This document shows positions 35,091 to 46,264 of a DNA stretch of 64,000 nt, piece after piece; within the stretch, counting starts at the first letter, position 1; each line of letters starts with the position of its first letter. Source of the stretch: Armatimonadota bacterium (lineage in GTDB: Bacteria; Armatimonadota; UBA5829); assembly GCA_039679645.1 (NCBI GenBank), contig JBDKUO010000039.1, forward strand, positions 1 to 64,000. Reading direction: 5' to 3'. The notes under the pieces are model-generated. The model worked only from the letters and a program-made list of their open reading frames with translations, was not told the origin of the DNA and ran no database searches. The position numbers were made by a program, and so were the translations under genes.

Positions 35091-36260
35091 TTAAGTTCCC
35101 GCAGTCTCTGTTACTTTGCGTCTTGTCTCTGAATCTACCTCGTATATCTCTTCAAGTGATGGCGACGGCTTGGATGTATGACTCTCCATTGCTTGCCGAA
35201 CGATTTTTGCTATATCTAAAAAGCCGATCCTGCCTTTAAGGAACAGATCGACAGCCACCTCATCAGCAGCATTCATCACGACAGCCAGCGTGCCTCCGAC
35301 TTTAGCTGCTTCCATCGCAAGCGCAAGGCACTCAAACTTGTCCATATCTACTTTGCCGAAGCTCAATGTCCCGGCTTCCAGGATGTCCAGCCTCGGCAGC
35401 TTTGAGTCGACCCGCTGCGGGTAGAGCAGGGCATACTGGATCGGCAGCCTCATATCAGGCAACCCCAACTGCGCGATAATAGATCCATCACAGTATCGCA
35501 CCATCGAGTGTACTATGCTGGTCGGGTGGATCACGACCTGAATCCTGTCGGCTTCAACACCGAAGAGCCACTTCGCCTCGATTATCTCCAAACCCTTGTT
35601 CATCAGCGTGGCTGAATCGACCGTCACCTTCTTGCCCATCTTCCATGTAGGGTGGGCGAGAGCCTGCTCGGCGCTCACGTCAGCCAACTCGGACTTAGGC
35701 TTATCTCTAAAAGCCCCGCCCGAAGCAGTCAGATATATTTTCTCGATGCTTTTACGGTCCTCGCCATTAAGGCACTGGAAAATAGCCGAGTGCTCACTGT
35801 CTATAGGCAGCAGAGCCACACCCCTACGAGATACAGCTTCCATCACCAGATGGCCGGCTGCCACCAGCACCTCTTTGCTCGCCAGAGCCACATCCTTGCC
35901 CGCTTCGATTGCTTTAAGGGTAGGGGATAGCCCCGGCGTCCCGGCTACGGATATAACTATTCTATCAGTTTCCGGTTCCACGGCAAGCTCATCAAAGCCG
36001 CCGGGACCCGAGCAGACCTTGATATCAGTTTCACTGAGAATAGATTCGACCCTGCTTTTTGCGTCACCATTACCGATGCAGACCATCTTAGGCATAAACT
36101 CGAGAGCCTGCGAGATGAGCAGGTCGGCATTATTTTGCGCGCCGAGGCCTGTGACACGGACCCTTCCAGGACCCAGCCGCCTCACTACATCCAGCACCTG
36201 CGTTCCAATAGAGCCTGTCGAACCCAATATCGATATACGCACTGGTCGCGTATTGATCAT
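35091..36260 (-). CDS. dxr: 1-deoxy-D-xylulose-5-phosphate reductoisomerase
   Basis: A 389-residue NADPH-dependent MEP-pathway enzyme. The N-terminal Rossmann motif is GSTGSIGTQ, and the metal/substrate site segments are LLPIDSEHSAIFQC and LTASGGAFRD, followed by VTVDSATLMNKGLEIIEA and the helical C-terminal domain. It starts at ATG 36260 behind TTGGAGA. The last codons (TAGT-stop) are read from CTGCGGGAACTTA, the same word that opens the 78-bp repeats nearby. Confidence 0.94.
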   Translation of the reverse strand: MINTRPVRISILGSTGSIGTQVLDVVRRLGPGRVRVTGLGAQNNADLLISQALEFMPKMVCIGNGDAKSRVESILSETDIKVCSGPGGFDELAVEPETDRIVISVAGTPGLSPTLKAIEAGKDVALASKEVLVAAGHLVMEAVSRRGVALLPIDSEHSAIFQCLNGEDRKSIEKIYLTASGGAFRDKPKSELADVSAEQALAHPTWKMGKKVTVDSATLMNKGLEIIEAKWLFGVEADRIQVVIHPTSIVHSMVRYCDGSIIAQLGLPDMRLPIQYALLYPQRVDSKLPRLDILEAGTLSFGKVDMDKFECLALAMEAAKVGGTLAVVMNAADEVAVDLFLKGRIGFLDIAKIVRQAMESHTSKPSPSLEEIYEVDSETRRKVTETAGT

Positions 36261-36362
36261 TCATTATCTCCAAAAAATTTATGCGATCCGTAATCATGAG
36301 ATTCTTTTTCGGTCGCGATCAGATATCGCGCCCGATCATTAAAATGGTTGCGTTACGCTCAT

Positions 36363-36402
36363 AGCTGCTCTCCACTTTCCACTCTCAGCCCTCCACTCTC
36401 TC
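36363..36402. repeat. word repeat (GAGTGGAAAGTGGAGAG type) overlapping the uppS end
   Basis: Its complement GAGAGTGGAGGGCTGAGAGT encodes the last uppS residues (RVEG) and the stop, then continues as non-coding repeat. Confidence 0.7.
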
Positions 36403-37137
36403 CTCGACCACTTTACCGAATTTGCGCGTGCGGCTCTGGAAACTCTTTATGGCGTCATAGAGATCGTCTTTCGAGAAGTCAGGCCAGAGTGTATCAGTGA
36501 CATAAAGCTCGGAGTATGCAGTCTCCCACAGTAGGAAATTACTGACACGCATCTCGCCAGCCGTTCGTATCATGAGATCGGGGTCAGGCAGTTCGGGGTG
36601 ATACATGAGGCTCGTAAGGAGTTTCTCATTTATATCATCTGCCGCAATCTTGCCCTCGGAGACCATTGCTGCAGCTTCTTTTGCAGCATCAATAATCTCG
36701 TTGCGTCCACCATAATTGACGGCAATGTTCAGGATGATGCGCTCGTTATTTTTTGTCTCTTCAAAATCCTCGTTGAACTGGTCCTGTAGTTCCTGTGGGA
36801 GTTCATGGAAACGCCCACTTGCTATTATTCGGACGCCTTCCTTTTTCATGTAGTTCAGCTCGGCCTTAGCGGCATATCTGATCAGCTTCATAAGCCCGCT
36901 GACTTCATCGGCAGGCCGCTTCCAGTTCTCGGAAGAAAACGCATATGCCGTAATGGCCTTTACACCGAAATCAGCCGCATTTATAACGAAGTTTTTTAAC
37001 GACTTATAGCCCCGCCGGTGGCCTTCAAGGCGAGGCAGACCCCTGCGTCTTGCCCATCTGCCGTTTCCATCCATGATCACGGCTATGTGCTGGGGGATTC
37101 TCTCCGGGTCCAAGTCTGTATAAGTTTTGCGGCTCAA
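36385..37137 (-). CDS. uppS: undecaprenyl diphosphate synthase
   Basis: A 250-residue cis-prenyltransferase that makes the lipid carrier for cell-wall and polysaccharide synthesis. Signatures are HIAVIMDGNGRWARRRGLPR with the catalytic Asp, then AYAFSSENWKRP and the C-terminal DPDLMIRTAGEMRVSNFLLW. TTG 37137 is chosen because GGAGG stands 5 bases upstream. An in-frame ATG at 37161 abuts a terminator T-tract and has no ribosome site. cdsA, which often follows, is absent; dxr comes next. Confidence 0.93.
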   Translation of the reverse strand: MSRKTYTDLDPERIPQHIAVIMDGNGRWARRRGLPRLEGHRRGYKSLKNFVINAADFGVKAITAYAFSSENWKRPADEVSGLMKLIRYAAKAELNYMKKEGVRIIASGRFHELPQELQDQFNEDFEETKNNERIILNIAVNYGGRNEIIDAAKEAAAMVSEGKIAADDINEKLLTSLMYHPELPDPDLMIRTAGEMRVSNFLLWETAYSELYVTDTLWPDFSKDDLYDAIKSFQSRTRKFGKVVEERVEG

Positions 37138-37163
37138 TTTATCCTCCGCAATGTTAGTCATAA

Positions 37164-37212
37164 AAGAAAAAACGCGAAAGGCTTTATTTCGTGCTTTCGC
37201 CCTTTCGCGTTT
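37164..37212 (-). terminator. intrinsic terminator between frr and uppS
   Basis: AACGCGAAAGG (37171-37181) pairs with CCTTTCGCGTT (37201-37211). On the minus strand the stem is followed by TTTTTTCTTTT. It should end the rpsB-tsf-pyrH-frr message and weaken read-through to uppS. Confidence 0.88.
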
Positions 37213-37249
37213 TTGTTATAAAAATTCCTGCTGTCTGTTCGATTTAGGG

Positions 37250-39412
<2,163 letters not shown>

Positions 39413-39464
39413 GTTACACTCTCCAAATATTATGTGATGCTCCGCCGTGCGACGGAGCAGATAA

Positions 39465-40316
39465 TTACTCTTCTTTAGCGGCTTCTGTCGATGCTTCTAC
39501 TTCGGCTGCCGGCCCTTCGGCATCAATGAAGACTTTCTCTTCACCTTCGCTTGCGGCTTCTTCCTTTTCCGCGCCCTCTTCGGCTTCTGCTCCGGCTTCA
39601 GGCGCTGCTTCCTCGACTGCTTCGGCTTCTTCCTCAATCGGCTTTACTTCAACTATCGCTTCAGCCAGCTTGCTTGAAATAAGCTTGATGGCGCGAATAG
39701 CGTCGTCATTGCCGGGGATCACATAGTCGACTTCATCGGGGTCGCAGTTGGTATCGACAATCGCCACAACCGGGATATCGAGCTTGCGAGCCTCAAGAAG
39801 AGCAATCCGTTCTTTCTTCAGGTCGACAATATATATAGCGCCCGGGAGTTTGGGCATATCTTTGATTCCGCCGAGGAACCTCTCTAGTTTGTCTCTCTGC
39901 TCGCGGAGCTTGGCGGCTTCCTTCTTGGTAAGCTGCTCAAAGATTCCATCGGCTTCCATCTTCTCGAGTTCTCTGAGTCTTGCGATACGGGTCTGGATCG
40001 TGCGATAGTTGGTGAGCATTCCACCCAGCCATCTCTGATTTACATAATACATCCCGCACTGCTTTGCGGCAGACTCCACCGCTTCCTGCGCCTGCTTCTT
40101 TGTTCCGACGAAGAGTATCGTTTTGCCTTCCGCGGCAACGTCCTGGATAAACTTTCGTGCGTCTTCAAAGAGCTTGAGGGTTTGGTGAAGATCGATAATG
40201 TAGATTCCATTGCGTCCCCCGTAGATGTATCTCTTCATCTTAGGGTTCCATCGGTGAGTGCGGTGTCCGAAGTGAACACCGGCCTCCAGCAGTTCCTTCA
40301 TTGTAATTGCCGGCAA
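39465..40316 (-). CDS. rpsB: 30S ribosomal protein S2 with long acidic C-terminal extension
   Basis: A 283-residue S2. The core shows [33 protein letters not shown] and [19 protein letters not shown], with [30 protein letters not shown] as its C-terminal core signature. After about residue 225 comes a roughly 58-residue tail made largely of Glu and Ala, longer than in typical S2. TTG 40316 follows AGGAGG. It is the first gene of the operon, about 110 bases downstream of a good promoter. Confidence 0.95.
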   Translation of the reverse strand: MPAITMKELLEAGVHFGHRTHRWNPKMKRYIYGGRNGIYIIDLHQTLKLFEDARKFIQDVAAEGKTILFVGTKKQAQEAVESAAKQCGMYYVNQRWLGGMLTNYRTIQTRIARLRELEKMEADGIFEQLTKKEAAKLREQRDKLERFLGGIKDMPKLPGAIYIVDLKKERIALLEARKLDIPVVAIVDTNCDPDEVDYVIPGNDDAIRAIKLISSKLAEAIVEVKPIEEEAEAVEEAAPEAGAEAEEGAEKEEAASEGEEKVFIDAEGPAAEVEASTEAAKEE

Positions 40317-40434
40317 GTTTGTGTCCTCCTGTAAGGTTAATTTCTTCCCGTTTCGTCATTCCAGGGCGCAATTCCGCATTCGCAGGAACACCCACGCCCA
40401 TAGTCGGAAACGGTGTGTTTTGCCAAACTCAGAA

Positions 40435-40464
40435 ATCATACCATAAATGGATGATTATCGTCAA
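40435..40464 (-). promoter_or_regulatory. promoter of the rpsB operon
   Basis: On the minus strand: TTGACG (40464-40459), 18-base spacer, TATGAT (40440-40435). The predicted leader to the rpsB TTG is about 110 bases. Confidence 0.75.
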
Positions 40465-40485
40465 TAAAAATGAGCCGGATCAAAC

Positions 40486-40687
40486 CGGATCGCCGGGTGC
40501 ATCCCAAAGTAATGGTAATTTCAACATTATGCTGTGCGGAACGACGGTTATTACTTTCAATGGGATTATCACATACCTGAGTTCCCGCAGCTACAGCGCG
40601 CATTTACTGCGGGAATTGATGTTTATCCAAATTTATAGCGCTAGCGAACAGAATACCTTGAATGTGGGATGCACTTCGGATCGCCGG
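40486..40687. mobile_element. MITE-like element with terminal inverted repeats and flanking direct repeats
   Basis: An 11-bp direct repeat CGGATCGCCGG (40486-40496 and 40677-40687) flanks about 180 bp. Its near-terminal sequences are inverted: TGCATCCCA (40498-40506) and TGGGATGCA (40665-40673). There is no open frame. The interior contains a decayed relative of the 78-bp repeat. The layout fits a non-autonomous element with a target-site duplication, but only one full copy is present in this window. Confidence 0.55.
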
Positions 40688-40692
40688 CTTTC

Positions 40693-40721
40693 TTGACACG
40701 GCCTCAGCCTTGCCTTATAAT
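40693..40721 (+). promoter_or_regulatory. consensus sigma-70 promoter of hppA
   Basis: TTGACA (40693-40698), 17-base spacer, TATAAT (40716-40721): an exact consensus promoter with optimal spacing, 118 bases before the hppA ATG. Confidence 0.88.
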
Positions 40722-40838
40722 TTTGAGGGATACAAGATTGTATTCCATTTCAAAAGTCGCCGCGAGTCTCGCAGCAGTTGAGTGAGAAGCGGCATTTTGT
40801 TTGTCTAATAAGTACTTTTCAAAGGGGGAAGTCAAAAC

Positions 40839-43301
40839 ATGCACTGCGAGTCTAAGACTCATAGCAGGCTTGGCAGGATGCTTATCGGGCTGGTCTCGAT
40901 GGTTCTGCTGGGCATCGTGCTGCCGTCAGCGGCGTTCGCAAGTGAAGCAATTACGCTTCCGAAATTCGAGGCGCTGCCGATTATGTGGCCCTCAGTTATC
41001 GCAGTATTCATCTGCGCGATTATCGGCCTGCTGTTCGGTTTAGGGTGGTATAGAGCCATAAACCGGGAAGATCCGGGTTCAAAAGGTATGGTGGGAGTCG
41101 CTGAGGCCGTTCAGGAAGGCGCTCTCGCTTATCTGAAGAAGCAGATATCGACAATGATCTGGTTTGTTGTCGTTATTGCTATTGGTCTTGCATTCCTTTA
41201 TAAAAACATTCCTGGATTCCAGGGAACAGACCGGGTATTTCACGCAATTCCAATTTATATTGGTGTCAGCCTTGCATTTATCCTTGGTGTAACCGCATCT
41301 TATCTTGCTGGTTTCATCGGAATGATGATGGCTGTGCGTGCAAATGTCCGTGTTGCAAATGCCGCTCTCAAGAGTTTCAAGAAAGCTCTCTATGTTGCAT
41401 TTAGAGCGGGCGGCGTGTCCGGTATGGCGACTGTCGGACTTGGCCTTCTGGGCGCATGTCTTGTATTCTTCCTTTTCGGCAATGAATCAATGAAAGTTCT
41501 TGTCGGTTTCGGTTTTGGTGGATGTCTGGCCGCCCTCTTTATGAGGATCGGTGGTGGTATCTATACCAAGGCTGCTGATGTAGGCGCAGACCTGGTTGGC
41601 AAGGTCGAGCAGAGCATCCCTGAGGATGACCCCAGAAACGCTGCTACCATCGCAGACAACGTCGGTGACAACGTCGGTGACTGTGCCGGTATGGCTGCAG
41701 ATATTTTTGAGAGCTATGAAGTAACTCTGGTTGCCGCTATTATCCTTGGTGCTGCCGCATCTACAACACTCGGTTTGGGTGCTGCCGGTCTTGCACTGGT
41801 TGTCTATCCTCTGCTCATCAGAGCTATCGGTGTTGTTACTTCGATCATTGGTATTTACTCGGTCAAGGGTAAAGACGATATGAATATGAACCCGATGAAG
41901 CCGATCAATGCTGGTTTTATGGTGGCTTCATTGCTTTCCATCGCCGGGTTCTTTGGCCTTTCTTACTATGTCTTTGGTGTTGAAGTCAAGAACACTGGTT
42001 TTGAGTGGTGGAGATTTGCATGTGCAAACCTCAGCGGTATTATCCTTGCTCTGATTATAGACAAGCTGACTGAGCACTTCACTGAAATTGATGGCAAGCC
42101 GGTTACAGAATGCGCCAAGGCTGCAAAAACCGGTCCTGCAACTATCATTCTTTCCGGTTTTGCTTCCGGTCTTGAGTCCAGTGTATGGAGCGTTGTAGCG
42201 ATTTGTCTTGCGATCCTTGCCAGCGTCCTTCTTTTCAAGGGTGACCCGGCGATGTCCGCATACGGAATTGCTCTTTCCGGTCTCGGTTTGCTTACGACCA
42301 CTGGATTCATGCTTGCTATGGATACCTATGGCCCGATCTCCGATAACGCCAACGGCATCTTCGAGATGTCCGGCGCTCTTAAGGACGAGGGTGAGGATTC
42401 CAATGCTGAAAAGATCGTTGCAAAGCTCGACGCGGTTGGCAACACCACTAAGGCTCTGACCAAGGGACTTGCCATTGCGACTGCTGTTATCGCAGCAACG
42501 GCTCTTTACAGATCATTTATGGCTGACGCGGGTCTGCTGAATATTGGTATTCGTATCGATATTACAAACGTCTTCATCGGCCTGCTTATCGGCGGCGCTG
42601 TGCCTTTCCTGTTCTGTTCATTCGCAATCAACGCGGTTACCCGCGCGGCGTTTGACCTGGTGCAGGAAGTCCGCAGACAATTCCGCGAGATCGTCGGTAT
42701 TATGGACTATGATCCTCGATCCGGCTCAGACAAGGGCAAGCCTGACTATCAGAAGTGCGTCGCTATCTCTACTTCTGCTGCTCAGAAAGAGCTTATGAGC
42801 CCTGCGGTTCTGGCTGTGAGCGCTCCGATTCTGGTCGGCTTTGGCCTCGGCTTCGGCAAAATGAATGGCGCAGCGGCTCTCGGCGGATTCCTTGCCGGAA
42901 CAATCGTCTCCGGCCAGTTGATGGCTGTTCTTCTTTCCAACGCGGGTGGTCTTTGGGACAACGCTAAGAAGAAGATCGAAGACGGCTTGTTCGGCGGCAA
43001 GGGTACTCCTGAGCACAAGGCTGCTGTAGTCGGCGACACTGTAGGCGATCCGTTCAAGGATACAGCCGGTCCGGCCTTAAACCCGATGATCAAGGTTATG
43101 AACCTGGTCGCGGTCCTGATGGCTCCGATTGTTATCCAGCCTATGTCAATTGTCGTGCGCGCGACGGTTACGATTATCGCGCTGCTCGCTCTTGTTGGTG
43201 CGACGCTCTGGAGCAAGCGCGGTGGAATCAACGTAGATACGGCTGGTCCGTCAAACCCTAGTTCAACACCTGAGGACGAGCGAGAGGCTGTTACAGTCTA
43301 A
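40839..43301 (+). CDS. hppA: membrane-bound proton-translocating pyrophosphatase
   Basis: An 820-residue ion-pumping pyrophosphatase with about 16 membrane helices. The substrate loops are DVGADLVGKVEQSIPEDDPR and ADNVGDNVGDCAGMAAD, and the C-terminal loop is VGDTVGDPFKDTAGPALNPM. The determinant segment reads GNTTKALTKG; Lys at this place marks the K+-independent H+-pumping class. The first 35 residues carry an extra signal-like segment (MLIGLVSMVLLGIVLPSAAF). The body uses GGT/CTT-type codons more than its neighbours. SD is GGGGGA; a consensus promoter lies upstream. Confidence 0.93.
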   Translation: MHCESKTHSRLGRMLIGLVSMVLLGIVLPSAAFASEAITLPKFEALPIMWPSVIAVFICAIIGLLFGLGWYRAINREDPGSKGMVGVAEAVQEGALAYLKKQISTMIWFVVVIAIGLAFLYKNIPGFQGTDRVFHAIPIYIGVSLAFILGVTASYLAGFIGMMMAVRANVRVANAALKSFKKALYVAFRAGGVSGMATVGLGLLGACLVFFLFGNESMKVLVGFGFGGCLAALFMRIGGGIYTKAADVGADLVGKVEQSIPEDDPRNAATIADNVGDNVGDCAGMAADIFESYEVTLVAAIILGAAASTTLGLGAAGLALVVYPLLIRAIGVVTSIIGIYSVKGKDDMNMNPMKPINAGFMVASLLSIAGFFGLSYYVFGVEVKNTGFEWWRFACANLSGIILALIIDKLTEHFTEIDGKPVTECAKAAKTGPATIILSGFASGLESSVWSVVAICLAILASVLLFKGDPAMSAYGIALSGLGLLTTTGFMLAMDTYGPISDNANGIFEMSGALKDEGEDSNAEKIVAKLDAVGNTTKALTKGLAIATAVIAATALYRSFMADAGLLNIGIRIDITNVFIGLLIGGAVPFLFCSFAINAVTRAAFDLVQEVRRQFREIVGIMDYDPRSGSDKGKPDYQKCVAISTSAAQKELMSPAVLAVSAPILVGFGLGFGKMNGAAALGGFLAGTIVSGQLMAVLLSNAGGLWDNAKKKIEDGLFGGKGTPEHKAAVVGDTVGDPFKDTAGPALNPMIKVMNLVAVLMAPIVIQPMSIVVRATVTIIALLALVGATLWSKRGGINVDTAGPSNPSSTPEDEREAVTV

Positions 43302-43325
43302 GCTGTTATCGGGTGAATATACGCT

Positions 43326-43358
43326 GAGGCGGGAGATATTTTTCCCGCCTCTTTTATT
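43326..43358 (+). terminator. intrinsic terminator of hppA
   Basis: GAGGCGGGA (43326-43334) pairs with TCCCGCCTC (43343-43351), followed by TTTTATTGT. Confidence 0.88.
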
Positions 43359-43575
43359 GTACGGTTTGTTGATGAATGCAAGGTTGTAGGTCGAAGCAAT
43401 CGCCCGGAAAATCGGTTTATTCATTAATGTTAGTCACAATTGCTTCGCCTTCAGAACAGCCCTGCATATCTACTCTTATGATGCATCCCTTTACAATGAA
43501 ATTGCTTCCACACCCACGCGGATTGTGGTACAATTAACGCTGGTTTTCAGTAGTACCATATAGAAAGGCCGACAC

Positions 43576-44358
43576 TTGATCCCACTTGCCGATGACAACC
43601 CGACTCGAACCAGGCCATACGTGGTTTATGTCCTCATATTGCTTAATATACTGGTGTATGTATATGATCAACTGGGAGCAATAGGCCAGTTCGGCAGGCT
43701 ATACGACTGGTCATTGATCCCGAGCTTTTTGCTCTCCGGCGCGCCTGTCACCAGGGAAATTCCCGTTCTGGCCGATGGGGCGCAGAAGCTGCTGGAGATA
43801 ACATACACCGGTCTTCACCCGCGCTGGCTCACGATCTTCAGTTCTATGTTTATGCACGGCAGTCTTGTCCATATAGGCGGCAACATGCTATATCTGTGGA
43901 TATTCGGCAACAACATCGAAGACAGCCTGGGTCATGCCAAGTTTCTTTTCTTTTATTTAGCCTGTGGAGCTATTGCGGCAGTGGCGCATGTAATGCTGAG
44001 CATACACTCTACCGTGCCTACTGTTGGAGCAAGCGGAGCTATAGCAGGTGTATTGGGAGCTTATCTCATACTCTATCCCAGGCAGGACATACGAACACTT
44101 GTCTTTCTGGGTTTCTTCTGGACATTTATTGATGTGCCTGCCTTGTTTGTGCTCGGAGTATGGTTTGCGACTCAGCTTTTCGGTCTGGCTGGAAGCGGCG
44201 GAATGGCCAACGGAGGGGTAGCTTACGGTGCGCATGTGGGCGGCTTTATTGCAGGAGTTGCAATGATAATTATGTTCGGCGGGCGCAGGCTAAGAAGCCA
44301 GAGGCGCTATTATAGGCGTCAATCTACCTATGATTATACTTCGCGCAGATGGGAATAG
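43576..44358 (+). CDS. rhomboid-family intramembrane serine protease
   Basis: A 260-residue polytopic membrane protease. The catalytic Ser153 lies in GASGAIAG and the catalytic His220 in GAHVGGF. The membrane-entry segment SMFMHGSLVHIGGNMLYLWIF carries the conserved HxxxN. Substrates are unknown. It starts at TTG 43576. It is followed within 11 bases by the DUF5693 gene, forming the head of the envelope-related plus-strand run. The spacer before it holds inverted GAAGCAAT/ATTGCTTC words (43396-43450). Confidence 0.92.
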   Translation: MIPLADDNPTRTRPYVVYVLILLNILVYVYDQLGAIGQFGRLYDWSLIPSFLLSGAPVTREIPVLADGAQKLLEITYTGLHPRWLTIFSSMFMHGSLVHIGGNMLYLWIFGNNIEDSLGHAKFLFFYLACGAIAAVAHVMLSIHSTVPTVGASGAIAGVLGAYLILYPRQDIRTLVFLGFFWTFIDVPALFVLGVWFATQLFGLAGSGGMANGGVAYGAHVGGFIAGVAMIIMFGGRRLRSQRRYYRRQSTYDYTSRRWE

Positions 44359-44368
44359 GGTGCTGGAT

Positions 44369-46264
44369 GTGAAAAGACAGGTTATTGCAGTATTGTTGCT
44401 AATCGTTGGGCTTGCAGGGTCTTGTTTTGTTGCTGGAAGCAGGGCTCGCTTGGAATCGAGGAATAAGGCGGTTGAGCTTGTCCTTGATTACGAAGAGATT
44501 CAGGAACTGGCAGCCGCCTCAGGCATATCTACAAAGGATGCTGCGCTTAAATTCAAGCAGGCAGGCGCAACAAGCGTGGCTATCAGTGAGCAGACCATGG
44601 CCGATGCCATCGATGCGAAGTCGGTTGTTCCATACAGTGAGCGGCATTTTGCCGTTGCGGGACCTGAAGCGGGACGGATTATCTCGCATCTCAAAATGGC
44701 GCTGCCTCTGCTCGCTGATCGCATAATATGCACACCTGTCAAGGACGGCTCCGGTAAGTCGTTTACATACCTTACATTGGATGCCTCCATCCCGATGGAT
44801 TATATAATGCAAATCCCCATAGGCTTGGATGAGGATGCATTGAAGACAGTGCGTGATACCGGTCTGATTCCTGTGGCCAGGCTTGTGAACTATATAGGCG
44901 CGAGCCCTGATGCGGTAAATGCCATTCTTGCGGATGTCAGGCACGGTGATATAAAGACCGTGATATTTTCCGGCGACCAGGTCCTTGGGTTTAAGGGAGC
45001 CGTCAAGGATACTGCTAAGGCGTTTCGGCGAAACCACCTGTATTTTGGACGAGTCGAGTTCTCCAAGCAAAAGGGCGAAGAAAGCCTCGCCGTTAATCTG
45101 CCTGCCAACCTGATTACAGTTCACAGCATCACTCAAAATGAGATGCCGACTATGGACGAACCGAGCATTGTCGAGAGGTTCCAGAAGGCAGTCCGCGAAC
45201 GCGGCGTACGTATGGTATACGTGCGCATGTACGATACTTCTTCAAGTGACCTCGTTGCAGACAATACGAAATATGTAGGCGCGATTGCCCGCGGTATCCG
45301 GCGCGGCGGATATACTTTCAAGGCTGCGCATCCGGTGGATGAACTCGTGATTCCAAGACCCGTGCGCATGATCGTAGGAATCGGTGTTGCAGCCGGGGCT
45401 ATGCTTCTGATACTGGCGCTGGTCGATCTTTCGGCGACGGCTGCTGCAATCTGGTTTATCATACTAATCGCAGGCTGTGCCGGTCTGGCCGGAGTCGGAG
45501 CTATGGGTCAGAAAGCTGTGGCTCTGCTATCGGCGTTGGTCTTTCCGGTCCTTGCGGCTATAAATGTTACCAAAGGATCGCCGGACTCACCAAAGACCAT
45601 GCCAATGCCCTATTGCAGAATACTGGGGCGCTTTGCGGGCGCGGTTATGACAGTCGCCGCGGGCGGTATGCTTATAGTCGGGCTGCTCAGTCAAAGAGAA
45701 TTTATGCTCCGGATCAATCAGTTTGCCGGTGTCAAGTTCGCGCATCTGCTGCCGGTGCTCATACTTGCGCTGCTTTACGGTTCGCAAGTAGCTTGGGTCA
45801 AAGCCACATGGAGCGCTCAAAAGGAAAAGTTTATCCGCACACTTAAGGAAGTGTCGGCAAACCCGATGCTGATCTGGCAGGTCGGGCTTATGGCTGTGCT
45901 GCTGGTCGTTGTGGGCATTATGGTCGCCAGGTCCGGTAATGACGCTGGGGTAGGGGTGAGTCCCCTTGAGCTTAAATTAAGAGCCATTCTGGATAAGGTC
46001 CTCTACGTCCGCCCTCGCACCAAGGAGTTCCTGATCGGCTATCCTGCGCTGATCCTGGGCATAGCCTTTGCGCTCAAGGGCCACCGGTCCTGGGCCGCTC
46101 CGCTGATTGTGATAGGCTCCATAGGGCTTGTATCTGCTCTCAACACGTTCTGCCACATCCACACTCCTATTGCTTTGAGTCTGATCAGAGTGCTTAACGG
46201 TGCGGTCGTCGGCGGGCTGATCGGTTTTATTCTGTGCCGGCTGTTTCGCGAACAGGCTGCGTGA
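44369..46264 (+). CDS. DUF5693-family membrane protein
   Basis: A 631-residue membrane protein of the DUF5693 family. After a first helix it has a large outside domain (about 30-330; LDYEEIQELAAASGISTKDA, VARLVNYIGASPDAVNAIL). Eight or more helices fill the second half. In other genomes this family is a regular neighbour of csaB, as here. I choose GTG 44369 (MKRQVIAVLLLIVG), which puts the membrane segment at the N-terminus. Function is unknown; a role in cell-surface polymer handling is inferred from context. It overlaps the next gene by four bases. Confidence 0.8.
   Translation: MKRQVIAVLLLIVGLAGSCFVAGSRARLESRNKAVELVLDYEEIQELAAASGISTKDAALKFKQAGATSVAISEQTMADAIDAKSVVPYSERHFAVAGPEAGRIISHLKMALPLLADRIICTPVKDGSGKSFTYLTLDASIPMDYIMQIPIGLDEDALKTVRDTGLIPVARLVNYIGASPDAVNAILADVRHGDIKTVIFSGDQVLGFKGAVKDTAKAFRRNHLYFGRVEFSKQKGEESLAVNLPANLITVHSITQNEMPTMDEPSIVERFQKAVRERGVRMVYVRMYDTSSSDLVADNTKYVGAIARGIRRGGYTFKAAHPVDELVIPRPVRMIVGIGVAAGAMLLILALVDLSATAAAIWFIILIAGCAGLAGVGAMGQKAVALLSALVFPVLAAINVTKGSPDSPKTMPMPYCRILGRFAGAVMTVAAGGMLIVGLLSQREFMLRINQFAGVKFAHLLPVLILALLYGSQVAWVKATWSAQKEKFIRTLKEVSANPMLIWQVGLMAVLLVVVGIMVARSGNDAGVGVSPLELKLRAILDKVLYVRPRTKEFLIGYPALILGIAFALKGHRSWAAPLIVIGSIGLVSALNTFCHIHTPIALSLIRVLNGAVVGGLIGFILCRLFREQAA

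Larger units (their letters stand above)
40317..40838. other. 522-bp divergent intergenic region between rpsB and hppA
   Basis: No gene is seen. It holds the rpsB promoter (40435-40464, minus), a MITE-like element (40486-40687) with a decayed 78-bp repeat inside, and the hppA promoter (40693-40721, plus). A fragment reading GTCATTCCAGGGCG lies at about 40356-40370. Confidence 0.8.
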
